IMG/VR virus record: IMGVR_UViG_3300029981_000047
Span: 1 to 30,044 of that record
Strand: one strand, 5' to 3'
Length of the DNA stretch: 30,044 bases
Origin: a virus
How positions within the stretch are numbered: the first letter of the stretch is position 1; the number at the start of each line of letters is the position of its first letter. Below the pieces are notes generated by a model. It was not told the origin of the DNA and did no database searches. It saw nothing but the letters and a program-made list of their open reading frames with translations. Position numbers and translations under genes: made by a program. Of the stretch, positions 8,193-17,040 are shown one piece after another.

Positions 8193-9685
8193 TTATAGAC
8201 TTGATTGGTCAGTCATACGAAAGCCCAAGCCGAAGCAATAGCCCACAAAGGACTATCAATTGGTATTTGATCGACAATGAAGACAAGCAGGCAAAGTCTA
8301 AATATGTGATGGTGCCCACAGCGGGAAGTACATCAAAGCTAACTCTTATCCCCACAAATGGCTCTGGATGCCGTGGATTATACTATTCATCCTCTGGGCC
8401 TGCACCTGACTTTGAAAGCCGCCTATATTGCGTGTTTGGTACAACGGCCTACCGTATCAATTCAGACATGACCTACAAGAAACTAGGCGAAATTAACAAC
8501 GCTACTACAGCGGTTTCCATGATCGACAATGGGTTCTACTGCTTCATTGCCGATGGAACAAGCCTATGGCGTTCGCGCTTGCTTGATGATGATGCAACAG
8601 CCGCACTAGAGGCGTGTCCTTTGCCTTACTTGCCTGGCACAACCGATGTCATTAGTCCTGTGAGTGTTGTATTCACGGGGCAGCGGATTGTAGTTAATGC
8701 TGGCAACTCAAATCAATTTTTCTATTCGGACTTGGCAAGCAATACGTTCCAAGCGGATTCATTTTATTCTGCGGAACAATCGAGTGACACGATCAAGTGT
8801 ATCGCAAACGTGTCTGGCAACCTATGGGTATTTGGGCCTCGTTCCTATGAAATCTGGCGGGGAACAGACGTGTTTGATGACCCTATTGCCTTTGTTGGTG
8901 GATCCGCTACAGCTATCGGATGCCGTGCTCCATACTCTGTTGGACAGATCGGTGATACCGTTTACTGGCTTGGATCATCTGACGTTGGCGATAATGCCGT
9001 ATTTATGGGGGCAGGATTAACCGCAAAGCGAGTATCTACTCAGCCTATCGAGTATGCAATCAGCAAGCTATCAAACAAGGATAAGGCTATTGGATACTGC
9101 TATCAATCTACGGGAAATATATTTTACGTTCTTACCTTTGTTCAGGATAGGCGTACATTCGCCTACGAAGCCACTACAGGGCTTTGGGCAGAGCGAAACT
9201 ACATTGACCCAGCAACGAACGAAGAGTACGCCTACAGGCCAGCATACGCCTCTAGAGCGTTCGGGGAGACTTTCTTTGGAACCTTAACAGATTCACAACT
9301 TTGCATCCTTGACGATGATAAGTATGTGGAATATGATGGTGCCCCGATCATTCGGCAACGCATTAGCCCTGTATACTTTCAGGATCTTGATATGTGGCTA
9401 TTGCAGCAGCTTACCATTGACATGGAGGTGGGTACAACTACTCTGTTGTCAGGCCAAGGATCCGATCCGAAAATGATAGTTTCCGTATCCTATGACGGTG
9501 GAATGACCTTTGGGGATTGGATGCTTATTAGTGTTGGACAGCAAGGCGCATACCGTGAGCCTGTGACCTTAAAGGGCTTGGGAATAGGTCGAAACATTGT
9601 AGTCAAGTTGCAATACTCAGAGCCTACCCCATGTTCTGTATATCAAGGTGCTATCTATGCAAACAAATGTCATCGGGGTAGCTAA
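8189..9685 (+). CDS. P22 gp10-like packaged-DNA stabilisation / tail hub protein
   Basis: This 498-residue protein is beta-rich throughout, with repeated aromatic-Gly strands (NLWVFGPRSYEIWRG, DTVYWLGSSDVGDNAVF). The phrase VFGPRSYEIW and the blade-like repeats match the gp10-type hub proteins that seal the portal and hold the tail appendages. Length is close to P22 gp10 (about 470 residues). It is coupled by ATGA to the upstream gene and by TAATG to the downstream one. The hub would bind the tailspikes encoded at 13556 and 16030. Confidence 0.8.
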   Translation: MIIDLIGQSYESPSRSNSPQRTINWYLIDNEDKQAKSKYVMVPTAGSTSKLTLIPTNGSGCRGLYYSSSGPAPDFESRLYCVFGTTAYRINSDMTYKKLGEINNATTAVSMIDNGFYCFIADGTSLWRSRLLDDDATAALEACPLPYLPGTTDVISPVSVVFTGQRIVVNAGNSNQFFYSDLASNTFQADSFYSAEQSSDTIKCIANVSGNLWVFGPRSYEIWRGTDVFDDPIAFVGGSATAIGCRAPYSVGQIGDTVYWLGSSDVGDNAVFMGAGLTAKRVSTQPIEYAISKLSNKDKAIGYCYQSTGNIFYVLTFVQDRRTFAYEATTGLWAERNYIDPATNEEYAYRPAYASRAFGETFFGTLTDSQLCILDDDKYVEYDGAPIIRQRISPVYFQDLDMWLLQQLTIDMEVGTTTLLSGQGSDPKMIVSVSYDGGMTFGDWMLISVGQQGAYREPVTLKGLGIGRNIVVKLQYSEPTPCSVYQGAIYANKCHRGS

Positions 9686-10077
9686 TGGCGGGAGCACAGA
9701 AACTACCAACTCGAATCACCGAAATTACCCTATCCCTTGCGAAGCCTGCAACCGAAGGGGAACAGAGGCTTGCATTTACCTCTGTGATAAATGCGTTGCA
9801 GGGGCAATACGGGCAGGGCACCTTTGACGGAGGCGTTGCGGGTGACGGGTATTGGTGTAAGTACGGATATTTCTTTGATTGGCGACTATCGGTAAATATA
9901 ACTACAGCGGGAAGCTATACGATCACAAGCCCGTTTAGTTCCATCGACTCTTCTATATTAGTTTCTTATAATAATGCTACGCCAAAAACATATATTGTAA
10001 GTGGAAACACGTTCACGGTTCCACTCGTTACTGGCGTGAATATTATTGAGTCATTTTTCAATCGGGTAGGTAAATAA
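9685..10077 (+). CDS. Small beta-rich virion protein (gp26/gp14 position)
   Basis: This 130-residue protein has a helical first third and a Thr/Ser/Val-rich beta C-terminal part. It overlaps the genes on both sides by single bases (TAATG junctions), so it is firmly part of the virion operon. In P22 this interval holds the tail needle and a head assembly protein, but the sequence lacks the long trimeric coiled coil of a needle. The family is not recognised; a minor structural protein is the safe call. Confidence 0.5.
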   Translation: MAGAQKLPTRITEITLSLAKPATEGEQRLAFTSVINALQGQYGQGTFDGGVAGDGYWCKYGYFFDWRLSVNITTAGSYTITSPFSSIDSSILVSYNNATPKTYIVSGNTFTVPLVTGVNIIESFFNRVGK

Positions 10078-10892
10078 TGGTTTTGCCATGGGCAGCGATA
10101 ATCAATTCCGTAGACGATAACAAAGATAAGACGGCCGCAAACTTTGGCAGTGGTGCAGAGGCGTACTACAACAACAAAATGACAAAGGCCGAACTCAAGG
10201 AATATCTTGAGGGTCTTAAAGCCCAGAATGCGGATATTGCAAACCGTGGGGCAGAAACATCGCAAATGTACCAAGATGCTTATGGCAATCTGGTATCTAA
10301 TTACGATGACACAGCAAAAGGGTATTTTGATTACCTGAATAATTACGACCCGAATCAGTTCAACGTATCAACTCCGAAAGAAGAATTCTCGTATGATCTG
10401 ATTGGAAAGACGAATGAGTTCATGAACCCAGAACTGGATGCAATCATTGGACGGGCATCCGATACCGTTCAACAGAGTGCAGCCAATAATGGCAACCTAT
10501 TCAGCGGTGCAACGGGTAAGGCTATTACTCGTTCCGCTTCTGACATCACAGCACAAGAGTATGATAAGGCACGTCAAGCGGCACAGCAAGACAAGCAGAG
10601 CGCATATCAGCAATACACTGATAAGTTTAATCAGGCTTTGCAAGTAGCACAACAGAACGCAAACAACTATCAATCAGGAATGACCGCAAAGACGAACTTG
10701 TTTAATGCTCAAAGCGGAATTAATGACAAGCTATTGCAAGGCAAGGTCGACACAAAGAACGCAGTCGATGAAGCGCAATTGCAGAACGAAACAAACCAGA
10801 TCGAAGCGAACGCAAAGGCAGCGGGAACCACTAGCGGTTTAAGAGCATTTGGTCAAGGATTCCTTGGATCTTTCGCAAGCGTGGGTAAATAA
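10077..10892 (+). CDS. Putative DNA ejection protein (gp7 position)
   Basis: This 271-residue protein is rich in Gln, Asn and Ala, with long predicted helices (about residues 160-260) and a Gly-rich C-terminus (LRAFGQGFLGSFASVGK). These are hallmarks of P22-like ejection proteins that leave the capsid with the DNA and help it cross the envelope. It is the first of three consecutive proteins in the gp7-gp20-gp16 position. Assignment to gp7 is by order and composition. Confidence 0.6.
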   Translation: MVLPWAAIINSVDDNKDKTAANFGSGAEAYYNNKMTKAELKEYLEGLKAQNADIANRGAETSQMYQDAYGNLVSNYDDTAKGYFDYLNNYDPNQFNVSTPKEEFSYDLIGKTNEFMNPELDAIIGRASDTVQQSAANNGNLFSGATGKAITRSASDITAQEYDKARQAAQQDKQSAYQQYTDKFNQALQVAQQNANNYQSGMTAKTNLFNAQSGINDKLLQGKVDTKNAVDEAQLQNETNQIEANAKAAGTTSGLRAFGQGFLGSFASVGK

Positions 10893-12094
10893 TGGCTCCT
10901 AACTACGCACAGGGTTTAGGACGTTTCAATCCTAACGACTTTGAAGATCAAAGCCTTTTTTCTAAGGCTTTCCAGAATAATGGAGTGAGTACACGCCAAT
11001 CTACCCAAGCCCTCGCCAATGGGATTCAGGGAATGGTGGACAGCAATAAGGACGAACAAAACAAAGCAAAGGCGCAGGCGATTCTTGCCAAGATGCAAGA
11101 CCCTAACGATCCTGATTTCAAGGATCTTACACAGTCACAGAAATATGCAAAGGCGTCTCAATTGTTGCTGCCTTATGACGAGAATGCAAGTAAGCGTTAT
11201 TTAGATGCCTCTCAAGAGACGGCAAAGGATGAGACAAAGGTAAACACCGAAAAGGAATTACAGCCTTTGTACGATAATTACAAAAAATCTCTGGACGCCT
11301 ATAGTGCAAGCCCTAGCGACGAAACGGCAAAGAATAATGTTCGCTACGCTATTGCAGAGCTAAAGCGCAAGGGCGTAACTCAAGTAGAAAATCCTATTGA
11401 TGATACCCTACGTCAAAACCAGATCGACGCAATGAGCGGATTTCATACAAGCTCACTTGAGCAAAATCAAGAGCAATTTGACGCGCAGCAAAAGTCAAAT
11501 GAAGAAAAGTTTCAGAATATGCTTGATGAGCAAAAGAAAGATAGAGATTTGCAGTGGGCGAATTTCAATTTGCAAAAGAAAAAGCTTGACGATGAAGCAA
11601 AGAAAACTCCAGCGGGTGACAAAGTTGGGGGCGTTACCGAAGCACAGAAACAAAAGGCAATACAAGCGGACGCGGTATTTGATGAGCTTGCGCCATTGAT
11701 GACAGATAACTTTGCTACTACCATCATTGGGAATGGGCTTACATCGCATAACACGATTATCAATGCGATTGCAAATAAGGTCGCAACCGATGACCAGCAG
11801 CGAGTCGGACAGGCATTCCAGTCGTATCGAAACATTGTAGGCCGTGTACTTTCTGGTGCTGCAATCGGGGACAATGAATGGACGGCCTTTGAAAATGACA
11901 TCCCCAAGTATGGGGACACTCAGCCAGTTCTAGAGCAAAAGAAAGCAAATCGAATGGCGTGGATTGATAATATGGTTGCAAGGGCAAATAAAAATGCACT
12001 TCAATCTTCGGTTATTCCTGTCGATACTTCAGCTGCAGTCCAACAACCAGCAGCAAAAAAGAATTACACCTTTACACAGGTAGGCCAACAATGA
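10892..12094 (+). CDS. Putative DNA ejection protein (gp20 position)
   Basis: This 400-residue hydrophilic protein has a long central coiled coil (about residues 190-250, heavy in Gln, Lys and Glu) and a disordered N-terminus rich in Gln. A C-terminal helical region (RVGQAFQSYRNIVGRVLSG) precedes a Gln/Ala-rich tail. The gene starts at a TAATG junction with the previous gene and overlaps the next by four bases. By order and composition it corresponds to the second of the three internal ejection proteins. Confidence 0.55.
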   Translation: MAPNYAQGLGRFNPNDFEDQSLFSKAFQNNGVSTRQSTQALANGIQGMVDSNKDEQNKAKAQAILAKMQDPNDPDFKDLTQSQKYAKASQLLLPYDENASKRYLDASQETAKDETKVNTEKELQPLYDNYKKSLDAYSASPSDETAKNNVRYAIAELKRKGVTQVENPIDDTLRQNQIDAMSGFHTSSLEQNQEQFDAQQKSNEEKFQNMLDEQKKDRDLQWANFNLQKKKLDDEAKKTPAGDKVGGVTEAQKQKAIQADAVFDELAPLMTDNFATTIIGNGLTSHNTIINAIANKVATDDQQRVGQAFQSYRNIVGRVLSGAAIGDNEWTAFENDIPKYGDTQPVLEQKKANRMAWIDNMVARANKNALQSSVIPVDTSAAVQQPAAKKNYTFTQVGQQ

Positions 12095-13524
12095 TGTATT
12101 TCATTCCCAAGGGAAAAGGGCCGCAAGATGCCGTAATGGTTAATGAGGCTGAAAGCGTTGCTGATGTGAAAGAGGCGCTAAAGCAAGCCCAATACGATTC
12201 TACAGGCGTTCGCGTCTTTACTCCAAAAGAGTTTAACGACATGAACACAAAGGCGACTACTTTACGCACTCAAGGAAAGTTTGAAGGCGCAAAGGCAAAC
12301 GAGTTAGCAAAGAATCCAAGAATGCAACCAGAGCAAATTAACGGCCCTGTAGATGCTCTTGGAATTGGACTCTCACGCTTTATGTTTCCAGTTGCCTCAG
12401 ATATTGCAGAACGTGGTGGATCTGAAAACGAAATAAATGCGTCCGCTTCAATGGAAGCCCCTTCGTTGTTAATGCTTGCAAATCCTATGGCAAACACCTT
12501 TGGTAATGCGGTAAAGCAAGGTGCAGTATACGGGGCTTCTAATGCGCTTGCAAGGTTTGCGGGTGGTGACGAAGTAAATCCAGTTGAAACAGGTCTTGCT
12601 GCTGCGGGGCCGTTAGCTATTGGGGCTTTGCCTCGAATGGGGGCTAATGCTGGTGCGGAGATGGTGAAGATGGCACCAAACATTTTGCATTCCTCGGTCG
12701 TTCCTAAATCGGGAATGATGAAGGGAGCAAACCCCCCAGACTTTGAATTCGCTTTGCAGCAGGAAGGCTTGATTCCTATGGGCGGAACTATGGGAAACCA
12801 GATTGAAGGAATGGAGCGGGGTATTGAAAACAATGTAAAGCGCATAAGCGGAGAGCGCGAAGCAATTCCCGCATGGTCGAAGGGAACCCCGATAAATATC
12901 ATCAATGGCGTATTTAAAAACGCAGAGCAAGCGATTAACAATGAGCGCATGACTGTACCACTAAAAAAGGCCGTACGCACTGAGCTTGCAAAGCTACGCA
13001 ACGACTACGCGGAAGAGTGGGGTAGCAATTGGAAATCTGTTGGGGACGCCATGGATGAGCGCTCAAAGTTAGGGAGCGAATCTAAGGCTTTTGTAACGGA
13101 TGCTGAAAATGTAACAGCAAAAAAGAAAGCCCAAGAATTGCTTGCCCGAGAAATTGGAAACTACGTAGAAAATGTGTCCCCCGAAGTAATGGCAAAGACA
13201 AGGGAAATGGCCCCTTGGATGTCGCTCAAGAATCCTGTAGAGAATGCAGCCGATAACACACGTTCTAAGACCTTAATTCCACTGGGATACACTCAGGCCG
13301 CTATAGCCGGAGGAATGGCGGCTGGCCCTGTTGGAGCGGCTGCTGGGTTGCTTGCTGCCAACCTATCAAAAACCCCAGCGGGCGCAAAGCGCATTTATGA
13401 CCTTGGGCGATTTATGGCAGAAGAAAACCCAGAAACGTTAAGCCCTATAATCAATGGCGGAAGCCGATTACTACAGAATCAAGTAGAAGGCAAGAAAAGA
13501 AAGCTATCTGATTACGGCAAGTAA
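12091..13524 (+). CDS. Putative DNA ejection protein (gp16 position) with hydrophobic segments
   Basis: This is a 477-residue protein. An Ala/Gly-rich hydrophobic segment lies at about residues 150-200 and a second at about 405-435 (AAIAGGMAAGPVGAAAGLLAANL). The middle and ends are charged and helical. Membrane-active segments are expected in an ejection protein that forms a channel in the inner membrane, and the gene ends the gp7-gp20-gp16-like trio. No lysozyme or transglycosylase motif is visible. Confidence 0.55.
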   Translation: MMYFIPKGKGPQDAVMVNEAESVADVKEALKQAQYDSTGVRVFTPKEFNDMNTKATTLRTQGKFEGAKANELAKNPRMQPEQINGPVDALGIGLSRFMFPVASDIAERGGSENEINASASMEAPSLLMLANPMANTFGNAVKQGAVYGASNALARFAGGDEVNPVETGLAAAGPLAIGALPRMGANAGAEMVKMAPNILHSSVVPKSGMMKGANPPDFEFALQQEGLIPMGGTMGNQIEGMERGIENNVKRISGEREAIPAWSKGTPINIINGVFKNAEQAINNERMTVPLKKAVRTELAKLRNDYAEEWGSNWKSVGDAMDERSKLGSESKAFVTDAENVTAKKKAQELLAREIGNYVENVSPEVMAKTREMAPWMSLKNPVENAADNTRSKTLIPLGYTQAAIAGGMAAGPVGAAAGLLAANLSKTPAGAKRIYDLGRFMAEENPETLSPIINGGSRLLQNQVEGKKRKLSDYGK

Positions 13525-13555
13525 AATCTAAATTATCGTATATTACGAGGTTATA
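13525..13555 (+). promoter_or_regulatory. Candidate promoter before the tailspike gene
   Basis: This 31-base AT-rich gap contains CGTATATTACG, where TATATT matches the -10-like core seen before TerS and the lysis genes. An AGGTT ribosome site follows. No clear -35 box is present. Confidence 0.3.
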
Positions 13556-16030
13556 ATGTTCTCACCTATCACAGACCAGAGACCAGTATTTATTGATTCA
13601 TTCGGGAACCCTGCGTCTTATGGACGGGTGACATATTATAACCTCGGAACGACTACGCCAAAAACGATTTACTCTGATTACACGCTTGCAACCCCAATTC
13701 AAAACCCGCAAATCCTTAACGTGGCGGGTCGTACCGATACACAAGTATTTGCAGGATACGGAAACTATACCGTACTTGTGGAACGCTTTATAGGCGTAGA
13801 CATCTTGACGGCTGACCCCATTACCGATTGGGTATTTGATAATCAATTTGATGTGAATGGACTCGAAACAATTGCCGCATCGGGAACGATGGCAACGGTG
13901 TCTACCATTGCGCTATTAAAGGCGATCAATCCAGCTACATACGCAAGCGTATTGGTTACGGGATATAATACGCTAGGAGACTGCCCTGCCCGTGTATTTA
14001 ACTGGATTGTAGGATACGCTACGAGTGAGAACCTTGGCACTGTGGTAGACTCGAATGTGTCCAGTGCGGGCCGTTGGGTGCTTAATGTTGTGGGCGACTC
14101 TGTGGATGTTCGCATCTTCGGGGCTATCCCTGACACCAATGGAGCGGTAAACGGTTCCATTTCAAACTGTGAGGGGTTCTGTAATTCGCTCTCAGGGCAT
14201 CCCGTGACAATGTACTTCCCAAAGGGAATCTACCAAGTTAGCGGAACACTAACGCAAGTAGTGCGTGTGAATTGCAAGATAGACAAAGGCGTTTATTTCA
14301 ACAACATCACAGCAGCAGCAAACTATAAACTTGACTTACAATCGTCCTATGACATCCACTTAGATGATTGTTTGAATCTATCGGGTGCCGTTGGATCGTC
14401 TCATTTGCTCTTTAGCAAGCAAGGAACCGTTAACGCTGAATGGTTCGGGGCGGGAAGTTCGGGTCTACTTGAGATCCTCAATTACGTTTCTGACGGCAAT
14501 ACGCTTGTAGTAAATGACGCCCGTGGAGGCAATGTCACTACAGGATACCCAACAGTTAAACATCATTTAGTATTTGGATATAACGGATCATTGACGCTTA
14601 CTGGAGCAGGGTATACGGTTAGACCGTTATCTGTTACGAATGGAAATCCAAACGGATGTTTCCTTGGTTTAACTACAGGTCTATTAAATCTTCGTGATAT
14701 TCCAACGCATCGCCTGTCCTGGTTTAATTCCGCGATTGATGCGGGGCGTGTGATAGCGGCTGAATTCAATCAAACAATTTCTGGACACCCTTTAATAATC
14801 GACTGCAATAGAACGCTATCCAATGCGTTTGTGGGACGATTGGACATAATGCCAGAAACGGGAATACTTACCATGGATAACGCAGGTATCGACCTGTCTA
14901 TATCAAAAATACTTGGTGGTGATATTGCGTTATTTGACGGAACAGTTGCATTTGTTTCAAAGGGTATAACTCGCCTTGCATGGTGGGTATACGGTGGAAT
15001 GAGCCACACAACGGCACTACAGAACGCTTGTAACGTAGCAAGCCTTTCCGATGTGAAAACACTAGAAGGATCTAATATTCATTTGTCGTCTGTTGCGGGA
15101 ACGATAAACGTAGGCGCAAACTACGTCAACAATTTACGCATCCAGTCAGGAAGTGCAAGTCTTAACTTGACGTCATACTGTACATTTACTGGATGCTATG
15201 TAAACACAACAGGTAACGCTATCGTAAACAATGGAGGCTACTCTTGTGTTATCAGCAATAACGATATTGAGTCTACTTCATACGCTTATTTCGGTGGTGA
15301 TTGCGTAGAATTGCGGATCACAAACAACCGTTTCCGTGGTGACATGGATATATCATCCAGTGTAATCATGGATAGCAATTTCCTTGGGTCGGGTGGAACC
15401 TACAACGGAATTGCAATCAAGAATACAGCTATCATTGCGGGAAACGTAATTGAAAATAGTATCATCATGTCAAGTACTTCAAGCATTCATGGGATTACAA
15501 TTACCGACAATGTATTTACTGACGTAGGTAATCACCCAATAGTAACAATGACTACATCTACGGCTTTGACTGCCATCAAGGGCGTAACGATTGTCGACAA
15601 CGTATTCAAAGATTATAGCGTCTTGACTGATGTATTTACCTCATCCATTACGGGTTCTGGCTCATGGACGGGTGATCCAATGATAACAATCCATAACAAC
15701 GCCAAGACAAACAGCAATGTGACTGTTCGCCAAACGCAAGGAACGGCTGCAGCGGTATTCAAAACAGGCGTAGTAAATAACTACACTGGAAGGATTGATA
15801 TGTCTGCGGCTTCCAATATTTTCCCTCCGTTTCTTATCGGAAATACATTGGGCGTTTTTGCCATTACATCCTTGACGGGTGGATATAACCAAATTCTAGG
15901 CGCATTGTCAAACGTATACGCCACTACTGGCTATCCTTATGCAGACATACAGTTAACGGGTAGCACCGCAGTGATAAACACCAATTACAATGTTCAGATT
16001 TCATATATCCTTTATTCTCAGGCCATATAA
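13556..16030 (+). CDS. Tailspike with adaptor domain and beta-helix
   Basis: This 824-residue protein would bind and probably degrade or modify host surface glycan. Residues 1-95 form a P22 tailspike-like adaptor: an FIDSFGNPASYGRVTYYNLG start, then GTTTPK, then NPQILN and a short GNYTVLV strand. From about residue 150 the sequence has the look of a right-handed parallel beta-helix. It opens with FGAIPD...FCNSLSGHPVTMYFPKGIYQVSG, as in pectate-lyase-like spikes, and later has repeated rungs with ISNNDI, ITNNRF, ITDNVF and IVDNVF. Catalytic residues cannot be assigned. The stop overlaps the next ATG (TAATG). Confidence 0.8.
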   Translation: MFSPITDQRPVFIDSFGNPASYGRVTYYNLGTTTPKTIYSDYTLATPIQNPQILNVAGRTDTQVFAGYGNYTVLVERFIGVDILTADPITDWVFDNQFDVNGLETIAASGTMATVSTIALLKAINPATYASVLVTGYNTLGDCPARVFNWIVGYATSENLGTVVDSNVSSAGRWVLNVVGDSVDVRIFGAIPDTNGAVNGSISNCEGFCNSLSGHPVTMYFPKGIYQVSGTLTQVVRVNCKIDKGVYFNNITAAANYKLDLQSSYDIHLDDCLNLSGAVGSSHLLFSKQGTVNAEWFGAGSSGLLEILNYVSDGNTLVVNDARGGNVTTGYPTVKHHLVFGYNGSLTLTGAGYTVRPLSVTNGNPNGCFLGLTTGLLNLRDIPTHRLSWFNSAIDAGRVIAAEFNQTISGHPLIIDCNRTLSNAFVGRLDIMPETGILTMDNAGIDLSISKILGGDIALFDGTVAFVSKGITRLAWWVYGGMSHTTALQNACNVASLSDVKTLEGSNIHLSSVAGTINVGANYVNNLRIQSGSASLNLTSYCTFTGCYVNTTGNAIVNNGGYSCVISNNDIESTSYAYFGGDCVELRITNNRFRGDMDISSSVIMDSNFLGSGGTYNGIAIKNTAIIAGNVIENSIIMSSTSSIHGITITDNVFTDVGNHPIVTMTTSTALTAIKGVTIVDNVFKDYSVLTDVFTSSITGSGSWTGDPMITIHNNAKTNSNVTVRQTQGTAAAVFKTGVVNNYTGRIDMSAASNIFPPFLIGNTLGVFAITSLTGGYNQILGALSNVYATTGYPYADIQLTGSTAVINTNYNVQISYILYSQAI

Positions 16031-17040
16031 TGTCAAAACTATTCATGCCTTGGTTGATTACCCAGTTCCGTGATGCGAATGATAATCCTCTATCGGGTGG
16101 AAAAGTATACGCATACCAAGCGGGAACGACTACGCCACAGGTCACTTACAACTATACGGGGACTGCAAACCTGCATCCTGTAATTCTTGATGGGTCAGGA
16201 TGTGGTGAAATTAAACTTGATGATACTTTGCCGCCCTATGACGTTGTGGTAAAAGACTCAAACGGGGCTTTGGTTCGTTCGTACCCAAGCGTGTCATTCT
16301 CTAGTGGTGGTGGTAGCTCTGGTGTAACATCCGTCAACGGTGATACAGGCCCAGCAGTCATCCTTGATGCGGGTGACATTGGAGCGTTGCCGATTACGGG
16401 CGGGACGATTGACGGATTTGCTTCTGTAGTCACGGCTCATACAATGCCCATACACTCAAACCCACATATTGACTTTACAAACCCCTACGGTAAAACAGAA
16501 GGTGCCGCATCAAGAGTAGAGAATGGTCAGGGTCAAATCGCCCAAGTATATGCCAACGACCAGTTAGATATATCTAATGCAGGTGAGCAAGGTATTGAAT
16601 TTCTCAATGCAACTTATGGCGCAAAGATCAGAACGACAAGCGGACTTGGAGATACGGATATAACCATTAGGCAGACATACGCAAGCGAAAGCCTTGCCTA
16701 TCTGTCAGACATCCCAACGGTCATCACAAACCACAATACCCTATCAGGAAAGCAAGGTGGAACTACCGCAGAGTTTTACCATTTGACCGCTGCGGAAACT
16801 TTAGGCGTGAAACTTGCAATCGTCACACGCACGGGAAGCGCATCTACAGAAGCGACAACACGCACGGTACGATACATGGGAACGGGTGGACATATTGAGA
16901 CATTGCCTACACCTACAAGCGATGGGCGTTTGATTACGTTCATCCATTCGGGTAGTGGCGTTTGGACTGTGGACGGTGAAGATATTTACAACGGTGAAAG
17001 TTTAACAATGAAAGACTCTGGTCAATGGGAGATTATATGA
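16030..17040 (+). CDS. Second tail appendage protein with related adaptor domain
   Basis: This is a 336-residue protein. Its first 95 residues repeat the layout of the tailspike adaptor: FRDANDNPLSGGKVYAYQAG, then GTTTPQ, then HPVILDGSG and a PYDVVVKDSNG strand. A Gly/Ser linker follows, then a beta-rich body, and a C-terminal segment VRYMGTGGHIETLPTP...WEII. It probably attaches to the same hub as the tailspike and forms a second receptor-binding or branching appendage. The C-terminus may be a trimerisation domain. No enzymatic motif is seen. Confidence 0.65.
   Translation: MSKLFMPWLITQFRDANDNPLSGGKVYAYQAGTTTPQVTYNYTGTANLHPVILDGSGCGEIKLDDTLPPYDVVVKDSNGALVRSYPSVSFSSGGGSSGVTSVNGDTGPAVILDAGDIGALPITGGTIDGFASVVTAHTMPIHSNPHIDFTNPYGKTEGAASRVENGQGQIAQVYANDQLDISNAGEQGIEFLNATYGAKIRTTSGLGDTDITIRQTYASESLAYLSDIPTVITNHNTLSGKQGGTTAEFYHLTAAETLGVKLAIVTRTGSASTEATTRTVRYMGTGGHIETLPTPTSDGRLITFIHSGSGVWTVDGEDIYNGESLTMKDSGQWEII

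Noticed and set aside
12270-13001. 243-codon minus-strand open frame inside the gp16-position gene
   Set aside because: Shadow of a well-supported plus-strand gene; composition is low-complexity and there is no start signal.
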